Below, one piece after another: positions 1-7,129 of a DNA stretch of 33,258 nucleotides. The translations under genes and the position numbers were made by a program. This DNA is from JAVVEZ01 sp032250895 (GTDB lineage: Bacteria > Pseudomonadota > Gammaproteobacteria > Pseudomonadales > Pseudohongiellaceae), in NCBI GenBank assembly GCA_032250895.1, contig JAVVEZ010000034.1:1-33258 (forward strand), given 5' to 3'. Within the stretch, counting starts at the first letter, position 1; each line of letters begins with the position of its first letter. Below the pieces are notes generated by a model. That model ran no database searches. It was given only the letters and a program-made list of their open reading frames with translations, and was not told the DNA's origin.

Positions 1-2
1 TC

Positions 3-98
3 ACTAACTTCGTCGGTGCCGCTGCACTGGCACCTGGTCTGGTGTCGTTCCCGGCAGCCACGGCTGCGGCCGCGCCGGCCAGGGCGGTGCCCCGTTGA
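3..98 (+). CDS. C-terminal tail of an unidentified protein, partial
   Basis: The third forward frame is open from the window edge to a TGA at 96-98. It encodes about 31 residues rich in Ala and Pro, beginning TNFVGAAALAPGL. The composition is more protein-like than the Arg-rich reading of frame 1 over the same bases. In many gammaproteobacteria the gene before fliA is the flagellar-number ATPase fleN (MinD-like), so this could be an extended FleN tail, but nothing diagnostic is visible in so short a piece. The identity is therefore left open. Confidence 0.35.
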   Translation, partial: TNFVGAAALAPGLVSFPAATAAAAPARAVPR

Positions 99-253
99 TC
101 CGGACAGCTGCCGTCATCGCAAGAATAACCGGCAACAATGGACCTTATTTAACGTATGCAAATCAGCGCCATCCTCAATAATGTCAGTGAGCCGATTTCG
201 GTCCCGACCGGGATGGCAGGATTCATGAACCCAGGTTTGATATTGGACCCGCT
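99..253 (+). other. Intergenic stretch before fliA
   Basis: No convincing gene is visible here. A 40-codon reading frame starts at ATG 156 and runs 25 bases into fliA, but it has no ribosome binding site and no recognisable motif. No strong promoter was found, so fliA may be read through from the upstream gene, as is usual when fliA sits at the end of a flhF-fleN operon. Confidence 0.3.
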
Positions 254-952
254 ATGTATACAGCAAAGGGCAAGATAGACCAGAACGCATTGATCAGGGA
301 GTACCTGCCCATCGTCAGAAGGCAGGCCTTGGCCCTGCAGGTGAAATTGCCGGCCAGCATAGAACTGGATGACCTGATCCAGGCTGGCGTGGTGGGTCTG
401 CTGGATTCTCTGGGACGTTTCGACGCGTCGGCGGGGGCCAGTTTTGCGACCTTTGCCAGTCAGCGCATCCGCGGGGCGATGATCGACGAATTGCGGACCC
501 GTGACTGGTTGCCGCGCAGCGCCAGACGCAATGCCCGGGCGGTTGACGCCTGCATTCGGCGTCTGGAGCAGCAGCTGGGTCATCCACCCAGTGAACGGGA
601 AATTGCCGGGGAACTGGATATGCCCCTAGAGGAATACCGCCAGGTGCTGCGTGATACCAACAGCGGCCAGCTGCTGCCCTTCGAGGATCTCGTGGAGGAG
701 GGGGCTGAACCCGAAGGCGTGGGTGCGGATTTCGTTTCTCCGCAGGATCAGCTGTTCGACAAGCAACAGCGGGACCGGCTCATCGCCGCCATCGAAAATC
801 TTCCGGAGCGGGAGAAACAGTTGCTGGCCCTGTATTATCAGGAAGAACTCAACCTCAAGGAAATCGGCAGCATCATGGGCGTCAGTGAATCCCGTGTCTG
901 TCAGCTGCACAGCCAGGCCGTCAGCCGCTTGCGGGCAAAACTGCGGGACTGA
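254..952 (+). CDS. fliA: RNA polymerase sigma-28 factor FliA (flagellar operons)
   Basis: This 232-residue protein has the size and layout of FliA, the sigma factor that directs RNA polymerase to late flagellar and chemotaxis promoters. Region 2 begins around residue 15 and includes ELDDLIQAG and FATFASQRIRGAMIDELR, typical of the minus-10-binding helix of this family. Region 3 spans roughly residues 90-160. Region 4 near the C-terminus carries LPEREKQLLALYY and the helix-turn-helix NLKEIGSIMGVSESRVCQL. ATG 254 gives the expected N-terminus, although the ribosome binding site is weak. A matching promoter heads the chemotaxis operon at 12862-12888. The gene is followed by prfC, not by the cheY-cheZ genes that often follow fliA. 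No anti-sigma factor flgM was seen. Confidence 0.96.
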   Translation: MYTAKGKIDQNALIREYLPIVRRQALALQVKLPASIELDDLIQAGVVGLLDSLGRFDASAGASFATFASQRIRGAMIDELRTRDWLPRSARRNARAVDACIRRLEQQLGHPPSEREIAGELDMPLEEYRQVLRDTNSGQLLPFEDLVEEGAEPEGVGADFVSPQDQLFDKQQRDRLIAAIENLPEREKQLLALYYQEELNLKEIGSIMGVSESRVCQLHSQAVSRLRAKLRD

Positions 953-1004
953 GGCGCCAGTCCATCCCCTTTCATTATAGGTGCCCTCCAGAGTCCTCTT
1001 GAGC

Positions 1005-1010
1005 TATAAT
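1005..1010 (+). promoter_or_regulatory. Putative -10 box of the prfC promoter
   Basis: A perfect TATAAT lies 98 bases before the prfC start and is followed directly by CCGCCGC. No good -35 box is present at 16-18 bases upstream. The same -10 plus GC-rich discriminator pattern occurs before other genes in this window (18458, 22108 and 4738 on the minus strand), which strengthens the call. Confidence 0.45.
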
Positions 1011-1107
1011 CCGCCGCTTTGCCCTGTGCTGCCTGTCTGCACACGGAATCCATCCAGACCCACACCGAGGGGGCAGCTTTGGCTGCACCGAAGAGGACTT
1101 GCAGCTC

Positions 1108-2694
1108 ATGGCAGCAGGCGGACACACCGACGAAATCAAACGCAGACGAACCTTTGCCATCATCTCCCACCCGGATGCGGGTAAAACCACCATCACCGAA
1201 AAATTGCTGCTGTATGGCAGGATCATTCAGAAAGCGGGTACGGTAAAGGGCAGAAAATCGGATCGTCATGCCACGTCCGACTGGATGACCATGGAGCAGG
1301 AAAGAGGCATTTCGGTGACGTCGTCGGTCATGCAGTTTCCCTATGGGGGCTGCATCGTCAATCTGCTGGATACACCGGGCCATGAAGATTTTTCGGAAGA
1401 TACCTACCGCACCCTGACTGCCGTGGATTCCGTGTTGATGGTGATCGATGGCGCCAAGGGCGTCGAGGACCGCACCATCAAGCTGATGGAGGTCTGCCGT
1501 CTGCGCGATACCCCCATTCTTACCTTTATCAACAAGCTCGACCGTGATATCCGCGATCCGGTCGAGGTGCTGGATGAAGTGGAGAATGTACTTGAAATTC
1601 AATGTGCGCCGATCTATTGGCCACTGGGCATGGGCAGGGACTTCAAAGGCATCTACGATCTCTATGGTGATATCCTCCATGTCTATGAGCAGGGCCATGG
1701 CAGTGAAATGGCCGAGGTGCGCAAGATCGAGGGTCTGGACAGCGCGGCAGCCAAGGCCTTTCTGGGGACCTATGCCGACGAAGTGAAGGCGGAAATCGAG
1801 CTGGTGCGCGGTGCCAGTCATGTTTTTGATAAGGAGGCCTATCTTGCGGGTCGGCAGACCCCGGTATTTTTTGGTACGGCCCTGGGCAATTTCGGCGTGG
1901 AGGAAATGCTGAGCAAGTTCGTCGCGTGGGCACCCCCACCCCTGCCAAGACCGAGCGAAGATCGCATGGTGATGCCGACCGAAACCAGCTTTTCAGCCTT
2001 CGTGTTCAAAATCCAGGCCAACATGGACCCCAAACATCGCGATCGCATCGCCTTTCTGCGCATCTGTTCCGGAGCCTATGAACGGGGCATGAAACTCCGG
2101 CATGTCCGCCTGGGCAAGGAGGTGCGCATCAGTGATGCGGTCACTTTTCTGGCCGGTGAACGGGAACAGGCGGAATACGCGGTCGCCGGTGATATTGTGG
2201 GTTTCCACAATCATGGCACGATCCAGATTGGCGACACCTTTACCGAAGGTGAAGATCTGCATTTTACCGGCGTTCCCCATTTTGCTCCGGAACTGTTCAG
2301 ACGCATTCGGCTCAAGGACCCCATGAAACTCAAGCAGTTGCAGAAAGGGCTCAGGCAGCTGTCCGAGGAAGGCTCGACCCAGGTCTTCATGCCCCTGCGC
2401 AACAACGATTTGATCGTGGGAGCCGTGGGCGTGCTGCAATTCGAGGTGGTGGCGTTCAGACTCAAGGATGAGTACAAGGTGGACTGCGCCTATGAGCCGG
2501 TCAACGTCCACACGGCACGCTGGATAGCCAGCGACAAGTCTCAGGATCTGGAAGAATTCAAACGCAAGGCCGCTGATAATCTTGCCATCGATGGCGGCGG
2601 CCATCTGAGTTATCTGGCCCCCACACGGGTGAATCTGAGTCTGACCATGGAACGCTGGCCGACGATTCGTTTTCTCGCCACCCGAGAACACTGA
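1108..2694 (+). CDS. prfC: Peptide chain release factor 3 (RF3)
   Basis: RF3 is a translational GTPase that recycles release factors RF1 and RF2 from the ribosome after termination. The 528-residue product is the usual length and follows the family closely. The G1 loop HPDAGKTT lies at residues 21-28, the G3 motif DTPGHEDFSED follows, and G4 is NKLDRD. Domain II contains FKIQANMDPKHRDR and HNHGTIQIGDTF, and the C-terminal domain has LRNNDLIVGAVGVLQFEV. The start is taken at ATG 1108, with AAGAGGA at 1091-1097 ten bases upstream. An in-frame TTG at 1099 would add three residues but overlaps that site. The gene appears monocistronic and converges on deaD. Confidence 0.97.
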   Translation: MAAGGHTDEIKRRRTFAIISHPDAGKTTITEKLLLYGRIIQKAGTVKGRKSDRHATSDWMTMEQERGISVTSSVMQFPYGGCIVNLLDTPGHEDFSEDTYRTLTAVDSVLMVIDGAKGVEDRTIKLMEVCRLRDTPILTFINKLDRDIRDPVEVLDEVENVLEIQCAPIYWPLGMGRDFKGIYDLYGDILHVYEQGHGSEMAEVRKIEGLDSAAAKAFLGTYADEVKAEIELVRGASHVFDKEAYLAGRQTPVFFGTALGNFGVEEMLSKFVAWAPPPLPRPSEDRMVMPTETSFSAFVFKIQANMDPKHRDRIAFLRICSGAYERGMKLRHVRLGKEVRISDAVTFLAGEREQAEYAVAGDIVGFHNHGTIQIGDTFTEGEDLHFTGVPHFAPELFRRIRLKDPMKLKQLQKGLRQLSEEGSTQVFMPLRNNDLIVGAVGVLQFEVVAFRLKDEYKVDCAYEPVNVHTARWIASDKSQDLEEFKRKAADNLAIDGGGHLSYLAPTRVNLSLTMERWPTIRFLATREH

Positions 2695-2722
2695 TGGACC
2701 TGCTCAGAAACGTCTGAATAAG

Positions 2723-2828
2723 CTCTGTGCCATCACCCCGGCGCTTCAGCGCAGGCTTACGTCCGGGGGAACTCCGCTCGCTGCGCTTCTCACCGGACGT
2801 ATCCCGGCAAGCCTGTGCCCAGACAGAG
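2723..2828. repeat. Large imperfect palindrome between prfC and deaD, possible bidirectional terminator
   Basis: Three nested arms pair. CTCTGT (2723-2728) pairs with ACAGAG (2823-2828). GCGCAGGCTT (2749-2758) pairs with AAGCCTGTGC (2809-2818) apart from one G-U. ACGTCCGG (2759-2766) pairs perfectly with CCGGACGT (2793-2800). Eight unpaired bases bulge from the right arm. The tip contains the sub-palindrome-like CGCTCGCTGCGC. It fills the gap between two convergent genes and would form a hairpin in either transcript. It lacks a run of T, so it is not a standard intrinsic terminator. A REP-like repeat is the alternative. Confidence 0.55.
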
Positions 2829-4646
2829 TCACTCGGTGCGTTGCCTGGAGGTTTCAGGTGATCGGGACCGGCGTTTGCCTTCGCCCGTTTTCTTGTCCCC
2901 TAACTTGTTGCCCGCAAATTTTTTGCCACCCTGGCCAGGAGCTTTTGCCAGCCTGCTGATACGCATGGCCTGACCGCTGACCCAGACTTTTTGCAGCGCG
3001 GCGAAGGTTTCCGCCGGCATGCCTTCGGGCAGGTCGACCAGACTGTGATCGTCAAAAATTTTGATGTGACCGATATAGGCGCTGTCGATATCCGCCTCAT
3101 TGGCGATGGCGCCGACAATGTTGCCGGGTTTGACGCCATGGGCGTGTCCCACTTCAATGCGGAAACTCTCCATCGGCACATCAGGACCGGCCCTGCTTCT
3201 GTCCCTGTCTGCGCGGGCTTTGCTGTCCTTGTGTTCCGGTTTCTCCCTGCGCTCCCGGAGCGGTGGCCCGGCGCTGCGCTCCTTGCGGTTTTCCAGCTGA
3301 TGCTGGCTTTCCCGCACCGGGCCTACGAGCAAGGGTTGATCACCCTGCAACTGCTTGGCCAGGGCGGCCGCTATCTGCAGCGCATCAACCTCGTGTTCCT
3401 GCTGGTATTCTTCGATCAGCCCGGCAAAGAAAGTCAGATCTTCCGTGGCCAGGGTCTGGCTGATGTTCTGCTTGAAGCTGGCAATACGCCGGATATTGAT
3501 GAGGTCGGAGGAGGGCAGGTCCATCGCCGGGATGCGTTGATTGCAGGTTTTTTCGATGGCGGCCAGCATGCGCTTTTCACGGTGGGTGACGAACAGAATG
3601 GCCTCACCCTTGCGGCCGGCGCGGCCGGTGCGGCCAATCCGGTGCACATAGGATTCCGTATCATAGGGCACATCATAGTTGATGACATGACTGACACGAT
3701 CCACATCCAGCCCCCTGGCGGCCACATCCGTGGCAATCAGAATATCCAGTTTGCCACTCTTGAACTGGGCCACGGTCCGTTCTCTGAGGTTCTGCGCCAT
3801 ATCACCGTTGATGGCCGTGGCAGCGTAGCCGCGGGCGGACAATTTTTCCGCCAGTTCCACCGTGGCGGTCTTGGTCCTGACGAAAATGATGATGCCTTCC
3901 GTTTCTTCCGCTTCCAGGATTCGGGTCAGGGCTTCCAGCTTGTTCTGATTGCTGACCAGGCAGTGGCGCTGGTTGATGGTGTTGGCACTGCCCGTGGTCT
4001 GCTTGATGGTGATTTCCAGCGGGTCATGCAGATGATTGTGGGCAATACGGCGGATATCCGGTGGGACCGTTGCCGAGAACAATGCAATCTGCCGGTTTTC
4101 AGGTGTTTGTTCCAGTATCCATTCAACATCGTCGATGAAACCCATGCGCAGCATCTCATCCGCCTCATCCAGTACCAATGTGGTGATGGTGTTCAGCGTC
4201 AGGCTGCCACGGCGGAGATGGTCCATGACCCGGCCGGGTGTGCCGACGATGACATGGGGGCCGCGCTTGAGTTGCCTTAACTGGGTACCATAATCCTGGC
4301 CGCCATAAATGGGCAGGACATGAAAATTCTTGAGATAGCGGGCATAGCTCTGGAAAGCCTCGGCCACCTGAATGGCCAGTTCCCGGGTCGGTGTCAGCAC
4401 CAGAGCCTGGGGCACCCTGTTGTTCAGCTCGATTCCGGCAAGGATGGGCAGGGCGAAGGCCCCGGTCTTGCCGGTGCCGGTCTGGGCCTGCCCGAGCAGG
4501 TCTTTTTTGGCGAGCAGGGGCGGAATACTTTCTGCCTGGATCGGGGTCGGTGTTTCATAACCGATATCCTGAATGGCCTTGAGCAGGGCGGGGTTGAGAT
4601 TCAGGGTGGCGAATGATTCAAGGGTTGGACTGGTGGTCCCGGACAT
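2829..4646 (-). CDS. deaD: DEAD-box ATP-dependent RNA helicase, DeaD/CsdA type
   Basis: This 605-residue protein would unwind structured RNA, with roles known for the family in ribosome assembly and mRNA turnover in the cold. All core motifs are present: the Q-motif segment GYETPTPIQ near 29-37, Walker A AQTGTGKT at 54-61, DEAD at 160-163, SAT at 191-193 and HRIGRTGR at 335-342. After a basic linker, residues about 490-566 form a DbpA-type RNA-binding domain (FRIEVGHAHGVKPGNIVGAI), and the last 35 residues are Lys/Arg-rich. This architecture matches DeaD rather than the shorter RhlE or RhlB. The start at 4646 has AGGAAA seven bases upstream; an upstream in-frame extension of 40 residues is not family-like. 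The gene is divergent from vapB. Confidence 0.93.
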   Translation of the reverse strand: MSGTTSPTLESFATLNLNPALLKAIQDIGYETPTPIQAESIPPLLAKKDLLGQAQTGTGKTGAFALPILAGIELNNRVPQALVLTPTRELAIQVAEAFQSYARYLKNFHVLPIYGGQDYGTQLRQLKRGPHVIVGTPGRVMDHLRRGSLTLNTITTLVLDEADEMLRMGFIDDVEWILEQTPENRQIALFSATVPPDIRRIAHNHLHDPLEITIKQTTGSANTINQRHCLVSNQNKLEALTRILEAEETEGIIIFVRTKTATVELAEKLSARGYAATAINGDMAQNLRERTVAQFKSGKLDILIATDVAARGLDVDRVSHVINYDVPYDTESYVHRIGRTGRAGRKGEAILFVTHREKRMLAAIEKTCNQRIPAMDLPSSDLINIRRIASFKQNISQTLATEDLTFFAGLIEEYQQEHEVDALQIAAALAKQLQGDQPLLVGPVRESQHQLENRKERSAGPPLRERREKPEHKDSKARADRDRSRAGPDVPMESFRIEVGHAHGVKPGNIVGAIANEADIDSAYIGHIKIFDDHSLVDLPEGMPAETFAALQKVWVSGQAMRISRLAKAPGQGGKKFAGNKLGDKKTGEGKRRSRSPETSRQRTE

Positions 4647-4737
4647 GAACGTTTCCTGGCTGCATGTGCCTCCTGACATGACCGGCGGTGCCGGGTGCGG
4701 TGGGCTTGATATTGGCGAGTGAAATAGAAGGGCGCGA

Positions 4738-4743
4738 ATTATA
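4738..4743 (-). promoter_or_regulatory. Putative -10 box of the deaD promoter
   Basis: Read on the minus strand the bases are TATAAT followed by TCGCGCCC. This places the likely transcription start about 85 bases before the deaD start codon, giving a leader of moderate length. No clear -35 box is seen. Confidence 0.4.
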
Positions 4744-4790
4744 GCCGATATGGACCTGAGATGCACTGACTGAATGTAAGAACATCACAC

Positions 4791-4818
4791 TTGTTATCTT
4801 ATGCCGCGCACATATAAT
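4791..4818 (+). promoter_or_regulatory. Promoter of the vapBC module
   Basis: TTGTTA at 4791-4796 and TATAAT at 4813-4818 are separated by 16 bases. They sit 30 bases before the antitoxin start codon, and GAGGTGG at 4837-4843 is the ribosome binding site. The -10 box is embedded in the repeats described for 4809-4832. Confidence 0.6.
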
Positions 4819-4832
4819 GACACATATATTAT
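4809..4832. promoter_or_regulatory. Likely antitoxin operator: CACATATA direct repeats
   Basis: CACATATA occurs at 4809-4816 and again at 4821-4828, a 12-base period that places the copies on nearly the same face of the helix. ATAAT at 4814-4818 and ATTAT at 4828-4832 also form a small dyad. The array overlaps the -10 box. Ribbon-helix-helix antitoxins typically repress their own operons from such short tandem sites, so autoregulation is inferred. Confidence 0.45.
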
Positions 4833-4847
4833 TATCGAGGTGGCCAT

Positions 4848-5078
4848 ATGGGGCAGGTAACGATTTATCTGGACGATGACATTGAGCGAAAGATGAATGA
4901 GGCAGTAAAATCCGCTCATATCTCCAAGAGTAAATGGATTGCACGGCTTGTGCAGGAGAAGGTGGCTAATGAGTGGCCCCCTTCCATTGTGGAAATGGCG
5001 GGTAGCTGGGATGATTTTCCTTCGTTGGAAGAGATTCGGCAGAGTCATGTCGTTGATGTACACAGAGAGCCGCTTTGA
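4848..5078 (+). CDS. vapB: VapB-type antitoxin, ribbon-helix-helix family
   Basis: This is a 76-residue protein. The N-terminal 45 residues fit a ribbon-helix-helix DNA-binding fold: the strand QVTIYLDDDIERKM, then helices with SAHISKSKWIARLVQEKV. The C-terminal half (SIVEMAGSWDDFPSLEEIR) resembles the toxin-wrapping segment of antitoxins paired with PIN toxins. The stop codon overlaps the toxin start (TGATG at 5076-5080), so the two are translationally coupled. It is expected to neutralise the toxin and repress the operon. The module lies between deaD and the end of the chemotaxis operon and has lower GC content than its neighbours, as expected for acquired DNA. Confidence 0.85.
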   Translation: MGQVTIYLDDDIERKMNEAVKSAHISKSKWIARLVQEKVANEWPPSIVEMAGSWDDFPSLEEIRQSHVVDVHREPL

Positions 5079-5473
5079 TGTATGTGCTCGATACGAATAT
5101 CCTGATTTATTTCTTCACGGGTTTGGGGGATGTCTCGCAAAGGTTGCTGGCCGTATCGCCGAAGGATATTGGGGTTCCTGCTGTTGTCATATACGAGTTG
5201 GAGTATGGAATAACAAGATCGAGCTCTCCGAAGAAACGGCAACAGCAATTGGCGGAACTTTGTGCGCTCGTCAAGGTCTTGCCGTTTGGCAGGGCAGAGG
5301 CAAAACTGAGCGCTGATATTCGGGCAAAGCTCGAGAGGAAGGGTACGCCGATAGGGCCTTATGACCTGCTTATTGCGGGCACGGCTGTTTCCAATAATGC
5401 AGTGCTGGTCACCAACAATACCAAAGAGTTTTCCAGAGTTCCAAAACTGCAGATTGAAAACTGGTTCGGGTAG
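5078..5473 (+). CDS. vapC: VapC-type PIN-domain ribonuclease toxin
   Basis: This 131-residue protein has the PIN signature and standard length for VapC, a Mg-dependent RNase that inhibits translation when free of antitoxin. The acidic site is visible: D5 in VLDTNILIYF, E40/E42 in YELEYG and D96 in GPYDLLIAGTA. The C-terminal segment VTNNTKEFSRVPKLQIENW is characteristic of the VapC/MvpT group. The start at ATG 5078 overlaps the vapB stop by one base; a TTG three bases earlier is less likely. The gene converges on cheD with only 18 bases between, and no terminator is evident there. Confidence 0.9.
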   Translation: MYVLDTNILIYFFTGLGDVSQRLLAVSPKDIGVPAVVIYELEYGITRSSSPKKRQQQLAELCALVKVLPFGRAEAKLSADIRAKLERKGTPIGPYDLLIAGTAVSNNAVLVTNNTKEFSRVPKLQIENWFG

Positions 5474-5491
5474 CGCCGGAGCCTGTCGTAC

Positions 5492-6130
5492 TCAGCCAAA
5501 CAATTCGATGTCACCGGCCACCGGCGCCACATTCAGCTGTGAACCGTAAGCACGTTCACGCTTGAAGATGGTATCGTTGTGCGTGCTGCGCAGGCGTTTG
5601 ACGAGTACCCGCCCGGTTTGCGGAAAGTAATAGACCTTGCGCGGATAGATGTCACAGAGATCGCGTGCCACGATCTGGATTTTTTCGGTTTTCAGGTATT
5701 CCAGCACGAAGGCGGCATTGCGTTCACCGACATTGGCAACCGTGAAGCCTTTCAGCACGTTGCCGCCACCAAACACCTTGGCTTCAAGGGCGGAGCGTCG
5801 CGCGCCGCTCTTGAGCAGCTGGTTGATCAACAATTCCATGGCATAGCTGCCATAGCGGGCAGAGGCCGACAGCATGCCGTCGGCTTCATTGCCGGATTCG
5901 GGCAGCATGAAGTGATTCATGCCACCGATGCCATACAGGGGATCGCGGATGCAGGCAGTGACACAGGAGCCGAGCACGGTGACCAGCACCTTGTCGTCGG
6001 TGGTGACATGGCATTCACCCGGCAGCAGTTTGACGGCCTCCAGCCCGTGTTCGCGGTCGAAGTAAAAATTGCTCGCCTCATTGGCAGAGGGCGTCACGGT
6101 TTTGAGCGGGCGCAGGACGGCTTTGGTCAT
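5492..6130 (-). CDS. cheD: Chemoreceptor glutamine deamidase CheD
   Basis: CheD deamidates specific glutamines on chemoreceptors, making them methylatable glutamates. The 212-residue product carries the catalytic pair in the usual spacing, C56 in LGSCVTACI and H73 in GGMNHFMLP, followed by the family segment EAKVFGGGNVL and NVGERNAAFV. Its last residues, GDIELFG, lie well beyond the catalytic fold and recur almost exactly at the C-terminus of the CheZ-like protein at 12262-12819. Its start overlaps the cheR stop (ATGA), so the two are coupled. It is the last gene of the operon; no cheB follows. Confidence 0.95.
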   Translation of the reverse strand: MTKAVLRPLKTVTPSANEASNFYFDREHGLEAVKLLPGECHVTTDDKVLVTVLGSCVTACIRDPLYGIGGMNHFMLPESGNEADGMLSASARYGSYAMELLINQLLKSGARRSALEAKVFGGGNVLKGFTVANVGERNAAFVLEYLKTEKIQIVARDLCDIYPRKVYYFPQTGRVLVKRLRSTHNDTIFKRERAYGSQLNVAPVAGDIELFG

Positions 6131-7008
6131 GATGGGCTCCGTGCCGGTGCGGGATTGCGAGGGACGGGTTCATAAACGGTCTTGCCGCGCAGTTGAAAAA
6201 GATCGGCAGCATGAAACAGACTCTCCGAATGCCCCGAAAACAGCAGCCCGTCGGGGCGCAGCAGGGGCACGAATTTTTCAAGAATCCGGCGCTGGGTTTC
6301 CTTGTCGAAATAAATCATGATATTCCGGCACATGATGGCATCGAAGGGCCCCTCGATCGCCCAGCGCGGGTCGAGCAGGTTGAGACGCTTGAAGGTGACC
6401 AGCGCCTGCAGTTCCGGCCGGACCTTGACCGCGCCATTGTTGGCGCCAGAGCCTTTCAGAAAAAACCGGCGCAGACGCTCGGCAGAGAGTTTTTCCACGC
6501 GCTCATTGGCATAAATGCCGTGTTGACCCTTGGCCAGCACATGGGTGTCGACATCGGTGGCCAGGATGGAAATTGGCGGTGGACTGCTGGGGAAGGCTTC
6601 CAGCAGGGTGATGGCCATGGAATAGGGTTCTTCTCCGGTGGAGGCGGCACAGCACCATAATTTCAATGGCTGACGGCGTTCGCGCCAGCAGCGCTGTGCG
6701 TGTTCGGCCAGCACCGGAAAATGATGGGCTTCCCGGAAAAAGGAGGTCAGGTTGGTGGTCAATGAATTGATGAAGGCTTCCCATTCATCGGCATCCCCGG
6801 CTTCCAGGATCTTCAGGTAGTCGGTGAAGCGGAGCAGTCCACGCGCCCGCAAACGCCGTGCCAGGCGGTTATAGACCATTTCCTGCTTGCCCGGTGCCAG
6901 TGCAATGCCGGCATGCTGGTAAATCAATTTGCGCACACAGTCGAAGTCTCCGGCAGTGAACACAAACTCACGTTCAGAGCGGGCAGGCGATGCGGATGAT
7001 GAGCTCAT
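6127..7008 (-). CDS. cheR: Chemotaxis protein methyltransferase CheR
   Basis: CheR transfers methyl groups from S-adenosylmethionine to receptor glutamates during adaptation. The 293-residue protein has the N-terminal helical domain (residues about 15-80), then NLTSFFREAHHF, and the SAM-binding segment WCCAASTGEEPYSMAI. FDAIMCRNIMIYFDKETQRRIL and LLFSGHSESL are also typical. It shares a four-base ATGA overlap with cheD. A 121-base gap with two hairpins separates it from the receptor gene upstream. The receptor ends in a CheR-tethering type pentapeptide, so the pair probably work together. Confidence 0.96.
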   Translation of the reverse strand: MSSSSASPARSEREFVFTAGDFDCVRKLIYQHAGIALAPGKQEMVYNRLARRLRARGLLRFTDYLKILEAGDADEWEAFINSLTTNLTSFFREAHHFPVLAEHAQRCWRERRQPLKLWCCAASTGEEPYSMAITLLEAFPSSPPPISILATDVDTHVLAKGQHGIYANERVEKLSAERLRRFFLKGSGANNGAVKVRPELQALVTFKRLNLLDPRWAIEGPFDAIMCRNIMIYFDKETQRRILEKFVPLLRPDGLLFSGHSESLFHAADLFQLRGKTVYEPVPRNPAPARSPS

Positions 7009-7024
7009 GGTGCGGTTCTCTAGG

Positions 7025-7043
7025 TGGCGTGAGGGCTACGCCA
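7025..7043. repeat. Short perfect inverted repeat in the mcp-cheR gap
   Basis: TGGCGT (7025-7030) pairs with ACGCCA (7038-7043) around a seven-base loop. It lies 17 bases upstream of the cheR start in the transcript, so it could influence cheR translation or mRNA decay. Confidence 0.35.
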
Positions 7044-7079
7044 GGGATCGTCAGGTTCTGCAAACAACGGTCGGTCGGT

Positions 7080-7112
7080 GCTGCGGGCTGCCCGTGAGGG
7101 AGCACCCGCAGC
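7080..7112. repeat. GC-rich hairpin in the mcp-cheR gap
   Basis: GCTGCGGG (7080-7087) pairs perfectly with CCCGCAGC (7105-7112), and the inner bases extend the stem imperfectly. On the plus strand it is followed by a T-rich stretch, but the operon runs on the minus strand, where no T run follows. It is therefore more likely an intra-operon processing or attenuation structure than a full terminator. It would lower cheR and cheD expression relative to the receptor if active. Confidence 0.45.
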
Positions 7113-7129
7113 GTTTTGCTTTCACCACA

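Noticed and set aside
156..278. A 40-codon frame overlapping the start of fliA
   Set aside because: It has no ribosome binding site, no motif and overlaps a secure gene.
1643..1948. Minus-strand frame inside prfC
   Set aside because: It lies wholly inside a well-supported gene, is Pro/Arg-rich and shows no domain.
2991..4280. Plus-strand frame of 429 codons opposite deaD
   Set aside because: All DEAD-box motifs are on the minus strand and the plus frame has no ribosome binding site or domain.
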